A stretch of 64,000 nucleotides of DNA from an uncultured Eubacterium sp. (lineage in GTDB: Bacteria; Bacillota; Clostridia; Lachnospirales; Lachnospiraceae): NCBI GenBank assembly GCA_910577225.1, contig CAJTMV010000015.1, forward strand, positions 22,079 to 86,078, in the 5' to 3' direction. Positions 25,815 to 33,929 of the stretch are shown here, one piece after another; position 1 is the stretch's first letter; every line of letters starts with the position of its first letter. Made by a program: the position numbers and the translations under genes. The notes under the pieces are model-generated. The model searched no databases, was not told the origin of the DNA, and was given only the letters and a program-made list of their open reading frames with translations.

Positions 25815-27248
25815 CGTAGCGATCGGATATCCAAAGGTATGATCGGCCTGCAGTGTATTGGCAAGCTGGATCTGTCTGTGCGAAACCGGATCGGTCAGCC
25901 GCAGCCAGACGGTATAATTACCGGGAGCATAATCGCGGCCGTTTATGGGAACGGAGACGGTTGTTTCCGAACCGGCCAGCCAGTGTCTGGTATCCGTGTC
26001 CAGTGGAAACGTCTGAGATTCGCCGGTCTGCGTATGGAGGAAAATCAGCTCCGCCGTTAATGCGCGATAACAGCTGGAAAATCCGCGATTGGCGACGGTC
26101 AGCTTCAAAACAGCCGGACCCTTTTGGGAGCGGTCGTACGTCAGGCTGGAATCGGTTATGGTAAATCGGTATCCAAGATGTCTTCCGATATAGTCCAACC
26201 CGTTCATGCCCTGAAAACAGTCGTCGCCATCGTAAGAAGCCAGCTCCCATTTCTGCAAAACGGCTTTGTCATGTTCTTTGCTTAAATAAGAGACATGCAT
26301 ATCACGCAGGGTACGAACAGCCGCGTCAAAGTCATTGTAAGGATTATCCATAACGACTTCGCCGCCGTTCGGAACCCAGTCGCACAAAGCGTTCTGAAAT
26401 GCCAGTTCTTCGGCGCGGGCGCCTTTTACCGTAAAGTCGGACGCGGCCTTTGCAGCAGGCAGTACGTCGTGCCGGGACGATCCGTAAGTGCCAAGATCGG
26501 TTGCGGAGCCCAGCATACCGTCGTTAAACAGGCCGAATCCGGACGCGGGAGCAGACAGCGGTTCAAAGCTCTGCGCAATCGTACGCCAGTGCTGCGGCGT
26601 GCGTACGGACAGATACACCGATGGATCTGTGACATCCGAAAGACGCTGTGCCAGCATACGGACAGAAGCATCGGTCAGATGTACGGAGCCATGCATTTCC
26701 CCGTAATTACCGACAAAAATGCCCTGCATCAGATAAACGGAGCTGGTATGGCGGTTGACGACGGCGGCGGTCTGATTCATATGATTCAGGATGGTCTGCA
26801 CAGACTGCGGTTCTGTCAGTGCCGCATGGCCGTTCCAGTCGTACAAAAAGCGGACAATCAGCTGATGTAGGGACTGCTCCCAGCTGGATAGAATCTGTTC
26901 GAGCTGGGACAGGGCCGTGTCAGATAATTCGCCGGAAACATAATTTTGAAGATTGATTTCCAGTAACGCGAGCTGACAGCCGGCGGAGTCTTTCTTATGT
27001 CTGTCGATGGTTTCCGCGGAGATGGGAATGTGGTCAGATAGCGTATATCCATACATCTGATACCATCCGCAGTAGGGATTGTCAAGCGCGTCTGCAGTTT
27101 CTTCGTATGCAGCCGGGGCATAGGTGAATACGTAATGATTTGCGTTGTAACAGGCAGCCAGAATGATCAGGCCGCTTGTAATGAGTGAAAGACCGGACAA
27201 AAGAACTGTCGGTATCAGTATGTTTTTTTTGATTTGTATATGCATCAT
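25797..27248 (-). CDS. DUF4832/DUF4874-type protein, membrane-anchored paralogue
   Basis: A 483-aa paralogue of the preceding protein on the opposite strand, sharing NPYCGWYQMYG, VRFLYDWNG, GIFVGNYGEMHGS, VRTPQHWRTI and LFNDGMLGSATDLGTYG. It differs in having an N-terminal membrane segment (residues ~10-32, ILIPTVLLSGLSLITSGL), so it is exported and anchored. The C-terminal beta-sandwich domain contains APGNYTVWLRLTDP. The likely role is binding or cleavage of extracellular glycan of the Pel-like system, inferred from position. It has its own promoter region between 27249 and 27372, shared with the divergent nucleotidyltransferase gene. Confidence 0.7.
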   Translation of the reverse strand: MMHIQIKKNILIPTVLLSGLSLITSGLIILAACYNANHYVFTYAPAAYEETADALDNPYCGWYQMYGYTLSDHIPISAETIDRHKKDSAGCQLALLEINLQNYVSGELSDTALSQLEQILSSWEQSLHQLIVRFLYDWNGHAALTEPQSVQTILNHMNQTAAVVNRHTSSVYLMQGIFVGNYGEMHGSVHLTDASVRMLAQRLSDVTDPSVYLSVRTPQHWRTIAQSFEPLSAPASGFGLFNDGMLGSATDLGTYGSSRHDVLPAAKAASDFTVKGARAEELAFQNALCDWVPNGGEVVMDNPYNDFDAAVRTLRDMHVSYLSKEHDKAVLQKWELASYDGDDCFQGMNGLDYIGRHLGYRFTITDSSLTYDRSQKGPAVLKLTVANRGFSSCYRALTAELIFLHTQTGESQTFPLDTDTRHWLAGSETTVSVPINGRDYAPGNYTVWLRLTDPVSHRQIQLANTLQADHTFGYPIATLQIVK

Positions 27249-27372
27249 ATCGTCCTTTCTGTGTCTGTGCGGTATGCTGCGGCAGTGCCGTCAATCATCA
27301 TAACACAGATCGAAGGGAAAAAGCAATGGATGAAGCGATGGATAAAACAGGAAATGAAAAGAAGGTTTGACG

Positions 27373-28602
27373 ATGGCTGTAAGATTAAATAACGAACGAA
27401 ATAACGAACTAAACAGCGAACTAAACAAAGAAGAAGAAAGTTTATTCGTGCTGCTGCGTACGGCAATGGGACAAAAAAATCCGGACAAAGCAGCGGACTG
27501 CAGCTGGGAAAAGCTGCTGGATCTGGCCAGGGCGCATGCCGTGTCTGCCATGCTGTACGATGTACTGGAACGCCAGCCGCATTTGCCGGAATTTGTAAAA
27601 GAGTGTGTGCAGAAGGATGCGCAGAGTACGGTGCTGTCCGGTTACCGTCTGTTGTTTTTAACCGCGTATCTGACCGAATCTTTAAAAAAACACGGAATTA
27701 CGGCAGTCACATTAAAAGGCGCTGCCACGGCAGCGTTCTATCCTGTGCCGGAATATCGTAAGTCTGGCGACATCGATCTTTTGATCGTGCGCAGGGCAGA
27801 CCTGAGACGTGCGGCTGCATGCTTGCAGGAGGAAGGGTTTCGGCTGCTGCCGGAGCAGCCGGCGCTGCATCATGTGCAGCTTGAGAACAGCGAAGGTATT
27901 TCGGTAGAGCTGCATCATTCGCTGACGGAACCGTTTGAGAATCAGAAGGTAAATGCGTATCTGAACAGGATTTTACCGGAATACGGCCGGCATATTGTGG
28001 AAAATCAGACATGGGGGCTTCGTCTGCTGCAGCCGTCGGATGCGTATCATGCGTTTTACCTGCTTGTGCATATGCTGCAGCACTTTCTGCGGGAAGGCTT
28101 CGGATTAAAAAATCTGTGCGACTGGACATTGTTCTGGAACAGAGACGTTCCGACTGCAGAAAAAACACGGTTTCAAACGCTGATCAGAGAAAGCGGGACG
28201 GCGCAGTTTGTACAAGTCGTTACTGCGGTATGCGTAAAGTATCTGGGACTTTCGGGAGAAAAAGCGGCGTTTTTGTCGTATGAGTCTGCGCGGGAAGAGG
28301 TTGTCGACGCGTTTTTGCGGGATGTGCTGGAAGCAGGCGAGTTCGGCCGGCTGGAAACGGACCGCATGGTTGCGATGCAGGGGACGGGCGTTTTGGCATA
28401 TGTACAGGTATTTCAGCATCAGATGCATCTGAATTATCCGAAGGCGGGGCGTGTATTTGTATGCTGGCCGGTTTTGTGGATACTGACGCTGATACGGTTT
28501 TTGTATAATAACCGCAGGCTGCAACGGGCCCCGGTACGCCGGATTATGAAAAAAGCCGGAAGACGGAGTCAGCTTGTAAAGCAGATGCGTCTGTTTCGCT
28601 GA
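27373..28602 (+). CDS. PF14907-type nucleotidyltransferase-fold protein
   Basis: A 409-aa protein of the uncharacterised nucleotidyltransferase family (NTP_transf_5). The signature TLKGAA is followed ~18 residues later by YRKSGDIDLLI, with the metal-binding DxD (Asp-Ile-Asp), and later VELHHSL. The N-terminal ~40 residues are Asn/Glu-rich low complexity. Members occur in tailored lasso-peptide clusters with HprK-like kinases and PqqD-like proteins and are suspected to modify the peptide or its phosphate. Both partner families lie at 9.4-11.5 kb, so I read this gene as a displaced part of the same module. ATG 27373 follows GAAGG; a TTG at 27367 is less likely. Confidence 0.75.
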   Translation: MAVRLNNERNNELNSELNKEEESLFVLLRTAMGQKNPDKAADCSWEKLLDLARAHAVSAMLYDVLERQPHLPEFVKECVQKDAQSTVLSGYRLLFLTAYLTESLKKHGITAVTLKGAATAAFYPVPEYRKSGDIDLLIVRRADLRRAAACLQEEGFRLLPEQPALHHVQLENSEGISVELHHSLTEPFENQKVNAYLNRILPEYGRHIVENQTWGLRLLQPSDAYHAFYLLVHMLQHFLREGFGLKNLCDWTLFWNRDVPTAEKTRFQTLIRESGTAQFVQVVTAVCVKYLGLSGEKAAFLSYESAREEVVDAFLRDVLEAGEFGRLETDRMVAMQGTGVLAYVQVFQHQMHLNYPKAGRVFVCWPVLWILTLIRFLYNNRRLQRAPVRRIMKKAGRRSQLVKQMRLFR

Positions 28603-28708
28603 CGCCTTTTATCCCTGTGCCTGTCCGTCATTTTGCCTGGAGCATACATGGCACAGACAGCCGGATCGACGATACGGACGGAAACAGGGATTTCTTCGGA
28701 GCATGGTT

Positions 28709-29743
28709 TTAAAATTGCTTTATGTGAGCGGCGCTTCTACTGTCAGACGATACAAAACGGATGGTAGATTCTCTGGCAATGATGCGGGATTCCAGTTCAT
28801 ACATGCATGGTTCTGCGCCATTGTTAATCTGCTCGAGCAGGATTTCTACCGATTTTTTTCCGATCTCATCCAAAGGCTGTGCCAGAGCAGTGAGCTTGGG
28901 ACTGATTTCTCTGGCTAACAGGGAATTGTCAAAACCGGCGATGGCAATATCCTGCGGAACCGCATAACCAAATTCGCGGAAAGCCGTGATGGCTTCACAG
29001 GCGGTGATGTCATCGTTGGCCAGGTACGCCTCACAATGCAGGCCGGAATCTGCCGCATATTGTTTTACCAGCTGATAGACCATGCTGGCGTTCATATTTT
29101 TAGGCGCCGGACATTCGATTACGTCGGTCAGAGGAACCTGGCTGGCAGATAAATACTGCTGAAACCCCGCATATTTCATGGCGGAGGTTGATTCTTTGGT
29201 GGGACCGATATATCCTATTTTCTGAAAACCCATGTTCAGAAAGTGTCTGGCGATCTGCTGGCCTCCATGGTAATGGGAGACATATACGCTGCTAAATCCG
29301 TCCATTCGCTTGGTGATCATGACGGCCGGAACCTGCAGGCGCTGATAGGCAGGCAGACTTTTTTGCGCAGAAACCGGAACGGCAATGATCCCGTCTACTT
29401 TTCGCTGGCGCAGCTGGGTGAGAATATTTTTTTCCTTGTCCAGACTGCGGTGCGTGTTGCAGATAATAATACTATATCCTTCATAAAACGCCTGGTTTTC
29501 TATGGATTCTATAATTTCACTGAAAAAAGGGTAGGCAATTTCCGGAACCAGCAGGCCAATAATGTTCGTACGGTTTCCGGCCAGGCTTTGGGCGATAAGA
29601 TTGGGTTCATAATCCAGTTCTTTCACCCAGTGGAGTACTTTTTGACGTGTCTCTGGCCGGACAGAAGGGTGATTGGAAAGAACTCTGGAAACTGTGACCC
29701 TGGAAACTCCCGCTTTGTCGGCAATATCCTGCATACTGACCAC
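28709..29743 (-). CDS. LacI-family transcriptional regulator
   Basis: A 344-aa repressor: N-terminal helix-turn-helix and hinge (MQDIADKAGVSRVTVSRVLS, then NHPSVRPETRQKV), followed by a periplasmic-binding-protein-like sensor (NIIGLLVPEIAYPFFSEIIE; IAIAGFDNSLLAREISP). GTG 29743 is chosen because AGGAGGG lies 6 bases upstream; the ATG at 29734 is the alternative. A consensus promoter lies at 29858-29886 and repeated sites sit between it and the gene, which suggests autoregulation. It is separated by the retropepsin insert from the PTS/GH13/GH36 locus that it probably controls. Confidence 0.92.
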   Translation of the reverse strand: MVSMQDIADKAGVSRVTVSRVLSNHPSVRPETRQKVLHWVKELDYEPNLIAQSLAGNRTNIIGLLVPEIAYPFFSEIIESIENQAFYEGYSIIICNTHRSLDKEKNILTQLRQRKVDGIIAVPVSAQKSLPAYQRLQVPAVMITKRMDGFSSVYVSHYHGGQQIARHFLNMGFQKIGYIGPTKESTSAMKYAGFQQYLSASQVPLTDVIECPAPKNMNASMVYQLVKQYAADSGLHCEAYLANDDITACEAITAFREFGYAVPQDIAIAGFDNSLLAREISPKLTALAQPLDEIGKKSVEILLEQINNGAEPCMYELESRIIARESTIRFVSSDSRSAAHIKQF

Positions 29744-29802
29744 GGCAATCCCTCCTTTCTGTCTTTACAGAATCATGTGGTTCAGATTGATCGAAACAAA
29801 AA

Positions 29803-29841
29803 ATGATCGTGAAATGTTACTGCTATCGTTACTGCGATCAT
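29803..29841. promoter_or_regulatory. Candidate LacI-type operator region
   Basis: ATGATCG (29803-29809) and CGATCAT (29835-29841) form an inverted repeat that brackets two direct copies of GTTACTGC (29816-29823 and 29828-29835), 12 bp apart. The block lies just downstream of the transcription start expected for lacI, where a repressor would block its own gene. Confidence 0.4.
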
Positions 29842-29857
29842 AACTTTACATAAAAAT

Positions 29858-29886
29858 ATTTTAGTCCAGACACTCACGATTGTCAA
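29858..29886 (-). promoter_or_regulatory. Sigma-A promoter of the lacI-type gene
   Basis: On the minus strand: perfect -35 TTGACA (29881-29886), 17-bp spacer, -10 TAAAAT (29858-29863). The rest of 29744-30045 holds the operator block, this promoter and the promoter of the next plus-strand gene, but no further ORF. Confidence 0.7.
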
Positions 29887-29988
29887 GAATGAAAAGAGCC
29901 GCGCTTTTGGACGCGACGGACGGAAAGGGGGATTTACAATCGTGAAATAAGTAAAAGTGCCCCAGGATGGTCAGATCTTAAATTTTAG

Positions 29989-30017
29989 TTGCTCAGATGT
30001 ACGGGTAAGGATATAAT
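29989..30017 (+). promoter_or_regulatory. Promoter of the small protein / retropepsin pair
   Basis: TTGCTC (29989-29994), 17-bp spacer, perfect TATAAT (30012-30017). It lies 29 bp before the GTG start at 30046 and overlaps the longer reading frame starting at 29989, which argues against that upstream start. Confidence 0.55.
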
Positions 30018-30045
30018 AGGAATTAGGAAAGGATGTGTTTTTATA

Positions 30046-30276
30046 GTGGAGAGATTAACATGGGAACAAATACAGGAACAATACCCAAATCAATGGGTAG
30101 GGCTGTCAGAAGTTCAATATATGGATAATGACGGGGTTTCTGTCGAGTCTGCCGTTGTAAAATATGCAGATAAAACAAAATCAGAGCTTACAAGGCTGGT
30201 ATTAAAGGGCGAAATTATTTCACGCCATACAAATCCGGATGGACATTTACAATTTGGCATGGCGGGGGTATTATGA
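30046..30276 (+). CDS. Small hypothetical protein paired with the retropepsin gene
   Basis: A 76-aa protein with no signal peptide or membrane helix. It begins VERLTWEQIQEQYPNQWVGL (start codon GTG) and ends HLQFGMAGVL; strands alternate with short helices. I do not recognise a named family. AGGAAAGGA lies 13 bases before the GTG, rather distant, but no better start follows. The stop overlaps the next ATG (ATGA), so it is coupled to the aspartic protease gene. The pair is more AT-rich than its neighbours and lies between a regulator and its sugar operon, as expected for a transferred two-gene cassette. Confidence 0.6.
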   Translation: MERLTWEQIQEQYPNQWVGLSEVQYMDNDGVSVESAVVKYADKTKSELTRLVLKGEIISRHTNPDGHLQFGMAGVL

Positions 30277-30731
30277 GACAGTTTACAATGAAATTGGATA
30301 AAAAACATCAAAGGCCCGTAGTAGTATTAAAAAACGGGCTTACGGCTTTGCTTGATACAGGGGCGTATATTCCGGTGTGGACAGATGATGAGGATATTCT
30401 TATTTCGTTTCTCGGGGCGGAATTAATCAGGAATAATGTACAAATGTCAGGTTTTGGCGGGGTTACATATGGAAACCTGTATAAAGTAAATATAGATGTA
30501 GGCGGTATTTTATACCCCAATATGCATATTATTGCAAATAATGATATTGATGCTTCTTTTAATTTTATACTAAGCGCAACAATGTTTGATGGATTGATTT
30601 ATCAGATAGATACGGTTAATCATGTATTAAATATAGATGTGCCCGACACAGAGAGTGTTGTCCGAAACCTTAGAGTAGAGAGCAGAAATGGACAGCAATT
30701 TGTTCTGTGCAATGGGATAAAAACAAATTGA
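30273..30731 (+). CDS. Retropepsin-like aspartic protease domain protein
   Basis: A 152-aa protein whose residues 24-31, TALLDTGA, are the catalytic D-T-G box of retropepsin-type aspartic proteases (Asp28), followed by the expected flap-like region GFGGVTYGNLYKVNI. The later hydrophobic block NFILSATMFDGLIYQID corresponds to the second half of the fold (usual motif hydrophobic-hydrophobic-Gly, here with a loose match). Such single-domain proteins act as dimers. No retroelement reverse transcriptase or other viral gene is nearby. Partner or substrate may be the 76-aa upstream protein; function is unknown. The gene is AT-rich compared with surrounding genes. Confidence 0.7.
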   Translation: MRQFTMKLDKKHQRPVVVLKNGLTALLDTGAYIPVWTDDEDILISFLGAELIRNNVQMSGFGGVTYGNLYKVNIDVGGILYPNMHIIANNDIDASFNFILSATMFDGLIYQIDTVNHVLNIDVPDTESVVRNLRVESRNGQQFVLCNGIKTN

Positions 30732-30900
30732 AAATTATTTCCTGGTTTTTTTGCGGCAGTATGGGTTAGTGACTGTCGCAGCGGGTCTGATCTGCAAGAA
30801 TCCCCCGACTGTGTGGAAACACGGTTGGGGGATTTTGTTCTTCGTCCATGCGGACTTACAATCTCTTTCTGCCTATCGGCAATATAGCATACGGCATCGC

Positions 30901-32814
30901 TTATGCTTTCAGGCGCATCAGCGGATCGCCGGGCATCAGACTGCCAGAGGCTGCTGCTTCGACAGATGCCAGATCGTCCGAATTTGTAACGATCACCATG
31001 ATGGTTGCAGGATGGCCGGCTGCCTTGATTTTTTCCAGATCCATGGTCAGCAGGAGGTCGCCTTTTTTCACCGACTGTCCTTCGCTGACATGACTCTTAA
31101 ATCCGTCGCCCTTCATCGATACCGTATCGATACCTACATGGATCAGCAGTTCTACACCGCCTGCTTCAATACCGATGGCATGCAGCGTATCGGCGAGTTG
31201 GCTGATTGTGCCGTCCATAGGCGAGTACACTTTGCCGGTTTCCGGTTCGATACCGCAGCAGATTCCAAGGATACCTTCGGAAAATGTCGGGTCCGGAATG
31301 GATTCCATAGGAACGAATGTTCCTTTGGCTGCGGAGCCCAGTACGTCTGGGAACGGAGCAGGAGCCGGAGCTGGGGCCGGGGCATCTTTTTTTCCTTTGT
31401 TATCGGCTTCCATGACTTCCGGAGGTACTGCGAAGAACCAGCACAGGCAGAAGGCAGTAATAAAAACAGCAAGGGCAAGCACCACGTACATAATCAGCTG
31501 GGATGGACTATATATGTACAGCAGCATACCGGGAATTGTGGTAATACCATTGCCAGTGCCTTTCATTCCGAGCAGCATGGCAATCATACCAGCCACGCCG
31601 TTGATGGAGCAGCTGAGAAGGAACGGTTTCATGCCATAACGCAGGATAACGCCGAACAATGCGGGTTCGCCGATACCCAGCAGGGCCGATACCGTAGCGC
31701 TGGGACCGATGGCACGGATTTCTTTTTTTCTGGCCTTGATAGAGATGGCAAGACATACACCGGCTGAGGAAAAGCCGCACATACACAAAATAGCGTTAAA
31801 AGGATTGAAACCAGTGCTTGCCAGCAGGCTGATCTCCAGCATATTAAATATATGATGGACACCCGTAAGGGTGATAATAGACCAGAAAAAGCCGACGATC
31901 AGACCTCCGATACCCAGAGGAAGCTCCAGTGCGTATTCTACGATGACTAATAAAACGTTTTCCAGTGCGTGAAGGAGCGGTCCAATTACAAGCAATGAAA
32001 GAATCAGCATAATAAACAGCACCAGAAACGGGGTAATCATAAAGTCGAAAACTGCAGGAACTGTTTTGCGCAGTTTCTTTTCCAGCTTGCTGCCGATGAC
32101 ACCGGCTACAAAGGCTGGCAGGATACTTCCCTGATAGCCTACGATTGGTATAAAGCCAAAAAGCATCAGCGGTGTTACGCCGCTGGCAGGGTCTGCGACA
32201 GAGTAGGCGTTTGGCAGGGAGCCATTTACCAGCATCAGTCCCAGAATCAGTCCGAGAACCGGTGAGCCGCCAAATACGCGGAACGTGGACCAGCACACAA
32301 TCGCAGGCAGAAAAGCGAACGTAGTGCCGGAAAGTACGTCTACCAGAACCTGAAACGTATTTGGAATATCGGCGTTGGTCATACCGAACAGAGCCAGGAA
32401 GTTGTTGTTAAGCAGAGCGCCTTTTAAGCCAAGGAAGAGACCGGTGGCTACCAGGGCTGGTATTACAGGTACAAAAACATCCCCAAAAGTACGAATGGCT
32501 TTCTGCAACTGGTTTTTACCGTCCATTTTGGCTTCTTTTGCTTCGCTTGCAGTAGTTTCCGCGATACCCAGCTGGGTAATCTGTTCATAGACACGGTTGA
32601 CATGACCGGTGCCGAAGATAATCTGATACTGTCCGGCTGTGAAAAAGGTTCCTTTTACGGCGTCGATTTCTCCGACTTTTTCATCGTCGGCCAGAGAACG
32701 GTCTGCGACAATGAGACGCAGACGAGTGGCGCAGTGGGCGGCAGATTTGATGTTTTCTGAACCGCCTACGGCCTGAATGACTTCTTTTGCGATTTTTGCA
32801 TAATCGTAGTTCAT
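30901..32814 (-). CDS. PTS beta-glucoside/sucrose-type transporter, EIIBCA
   Basis: A 637-aa three-domain PTS permease. IIB (residues ~1-90) has the phosphocysteine box AAHCATRLRL. IIC (~105-470) spans the membrane with about ten helices. IIA (~500-637) has the His-containing block LLIHVGIDTVSMKGDGF. The linker has a short Ala-Pro repeat (APAPAPAPAP) before IIA. It takes up and phosphorylates a disaccharide-type sugar; the family covers sucrose, trehalose and beta-glucosides. Divergent GH13 and GH36 genes favour sucrose- or alpha-galactoside-type sugars. It is divergent from the HAD-GH13-GH36 operon, and the gap contains a dyad that may be an operator. Confidence 0.9.
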   Translation of the reverse strand: MNYDYAKIAKEVIQAVGGSENIKSAAHCATRLRLIVADRSLADDEKVGEIDAVKGTFFTAGQYQIIFGTGHVNRVYEQITQLGIAETTASEAKEAKMDGKNQLQKAIRTFGDVFVPVIPALVATGLFLGLKGALLNNNFLALFGMTNADIPNTFQVLVDVLSGTTFAFLPAIVCWSTFRVFGGSPVLGLILGLMLVNGSLPNAYSVADPASGVTPLMLFGFIPIVGYQGSILPAFVAGVIGSKLEKKLRKTVPAVFDFMITPFLVLFIMLILSLLVIGPLLHALENVLLVIVEYALELPLGIGGLIVGFFWSIITLTGVHHIFNMLEISLLASTGFNPFNAILCMCGFSSAGVCLAISIKARKKEIRAIGPSATVSALLGIGEPALFGVILRYGMKPFLLSCSINGVAGMIAMLLGMKGTGNGITTIPGMLLYIYSPSQLIMYVVLALAVFITAFCLCWFFAVPPEVMEADNKGKKDAPAPAPAPAPFPDVLGSAAKGTFVPMESIPDPTFSEGILGICCGIEPETGKVYSPMDGTISQLADTLHAIGIEAGGVELLIHVGIDTVSMKGDGFKSHVSEGQSVKKGDLLLTMDLEKIKAAGHPATIMVIVTNSDDLASVEAAASGSLMPGDPLMRLKA

Positions 32815-32867
32815 AGTTCCCTCCTTGAATTATTATTTCGATACATCAAAGAACATTACGAGATGTA

Positions 32868-32900
32868 CGCGTGTTCATCATGAATGGAGGATAACACGCG
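32868..32900. promoter_or_regulatory. Dyad upstream of the PTS gene, candidate operator
   Basis: CGCGTGTT (32868-32875) and AACACGCG (32893-32900) form a perfect 8-bp inverted repeat, with a smaller palindrome TTCATCATGAA (32874-32884) inside. It lies 54 bp before the PTS start on the minus strand, a suitable place for repressor binding. Confidence 0.4.
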
Positions 32901-33005
32901 GGTGATTACAAAGTCAATATAACAGACAAAAAAATTTAAAAAATGGCAGATTATACAAAAATCGATTCTGGATTTTGTTCAAAACAGAAAAAGAAGAAGG
33001 AGCGA

Positions 33006-33034
33006 TTGACAGACAAATTTTTGAATTATATAAT
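33006..33034 (+). promoter_or_regulatory. Consensus sigma-A promoter of the sugar operon
   Basis: TTGACA (33006-33011), exactly 17 bp, TATAAT (33029-33034): a full-consensus promoter 48 bp before the HAD gene start. A cre-like site directly follows it. Confidence 0.85.
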
Positions 33035-33041
33035 AAACAGA

Positions 33042-33057
33042 ATGAAAGCGAGTTCAT
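33042..33057. promoter_or_regulatory. Catabolite-responsive element (cre) for CcpA
   Basis: ATGAAAGCGAGTTCAT matches the cre consensus WTGNAARCGNWWWCAW at 15 of 16 positions. It overlaps the expected transcription start just after the -10 at 33029, the usual place for CcpA repression. Confidence 0.75.
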
Positions 33058-33081
33058 TTAAGATTGTGAATGGAGGTTACC

Positions 33082-33912
33082 ATGGATCAGAAATTAATTT
33101 TTTTGGATATTGACGGTACTCTGACCGAACCAGGGAAAAATGTCCCGCCCCCATCTGCGGTTGAGGCGGTTCAGCGGGCAAGAGAGAACGGGCACAAAGT
33201 AGTATTGTGTTCCGGACGGAATTACGGGATGCTGTTTCCTGTGATGCAGTATGGCTTTGACGGACTGGTTGCAAGTGCCGGCGGTTATATCGAGTATAAC
33301 GGCCAGGTGGTTTATGACTGTCCAATGACCCCGGAGCAGCAGGCAAGGGTACTGGATATTTTCAGGGAAAGCGGCATTTTCCGTACCATAGGGGGCAGGA
33401 ATCATAGCTATACGGACGAGGGTTTCAAGGAATTTCTGGCAGAAAATATACAATCCAAAGCCAACAGCGAGCTGCTGCGGTGGCGGATTCAGATTGAAAA
33501 TGAACTGGGTATCCGTCCGATGTCTGAATACGATGGCGAACCGGTCTACGGGATGGCGTTTATGAGCCGCGGGGCAGAGCGTCTGAAAAAACCGATGCAG
33601 ATGCTGCAGGAAGAGTTTGATTTTTGTATACAGGATGAAGATGCCTGCGGTATTGTGAATGGAGAACTCTCGGGCAAGGATTTTGATAAAGGGAAGGCAG
33701 TGGAGAGGTTATGTGAGTTTTTGGGCATTTCCACAGAGGATACGATTGCGGTTGGAGACAGCATGAATGATCTGGAAATGCTTCAGTCCGCGGGAACCGG
33801 CGTCTGTATGGCCGACGGCAGTCCGGCTCTTTTAAAGATTGCCGATATGGTATGCCCGTCAGTAACAGAAGACGGCCTTTACAGCGCGTTTGAAAAACTG
33901 AATTTACTTTAA
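33082..33912 (+). CDS. Cof-type HAD-IIB phosphatase
   Basis: A 276-aa HAD hydrolase: motif I FLDIDGTLTE (nucleophile Asp in DID), motif II CSGR near residue 48, IIB cap domain ~80-190, motif III Lys and motif IV VGDSMNDLEML near residue 228. Enzymes of this type dephosphorylate sugar phosphates and similar metabolites in the cytosol. ATG 33082 follows GGAGG; the upstream GTG-type start is not needed. Being first in the operon with GH13 and GH36 enzymes and divergent from a PTS gene, it may dephosphorylate the imported sugar phosphate so that the glycosidases can act. Confidence 0.88.
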   Translation: MDQKLIFLDIDGTLTEPGKNVPPPSAVEAVQRARENGHKVVLCSGRNYGMLFPVMQYGFDGLVASAGGYIEYNGQVVYDCPMTPEQQARVLDIFRESGIFRTIGGRNHSYTDEGFKEFLAENIQSKANSELLRWRIQIENELGIRPMSEYDGEPVYGMAFMSRGAERLKKPMQMLQEEFDFCIQDEDACGIVNGELSGKDFDKGKAVERLCEFLGISTEDTIAVGDSMNDLEMLQSAGTGVCMADGSPALLKIADMVCPSVTEDGLYSAFEKLNLL

Positions 33913-33929
33913 GAAAGCAGGTGATAAGA

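Noticed and set aside
29989..30045. Longer start for the 76-aa protein
   Set aside because: It would place the -35 and -10 of the probable promoter inside the coding region.
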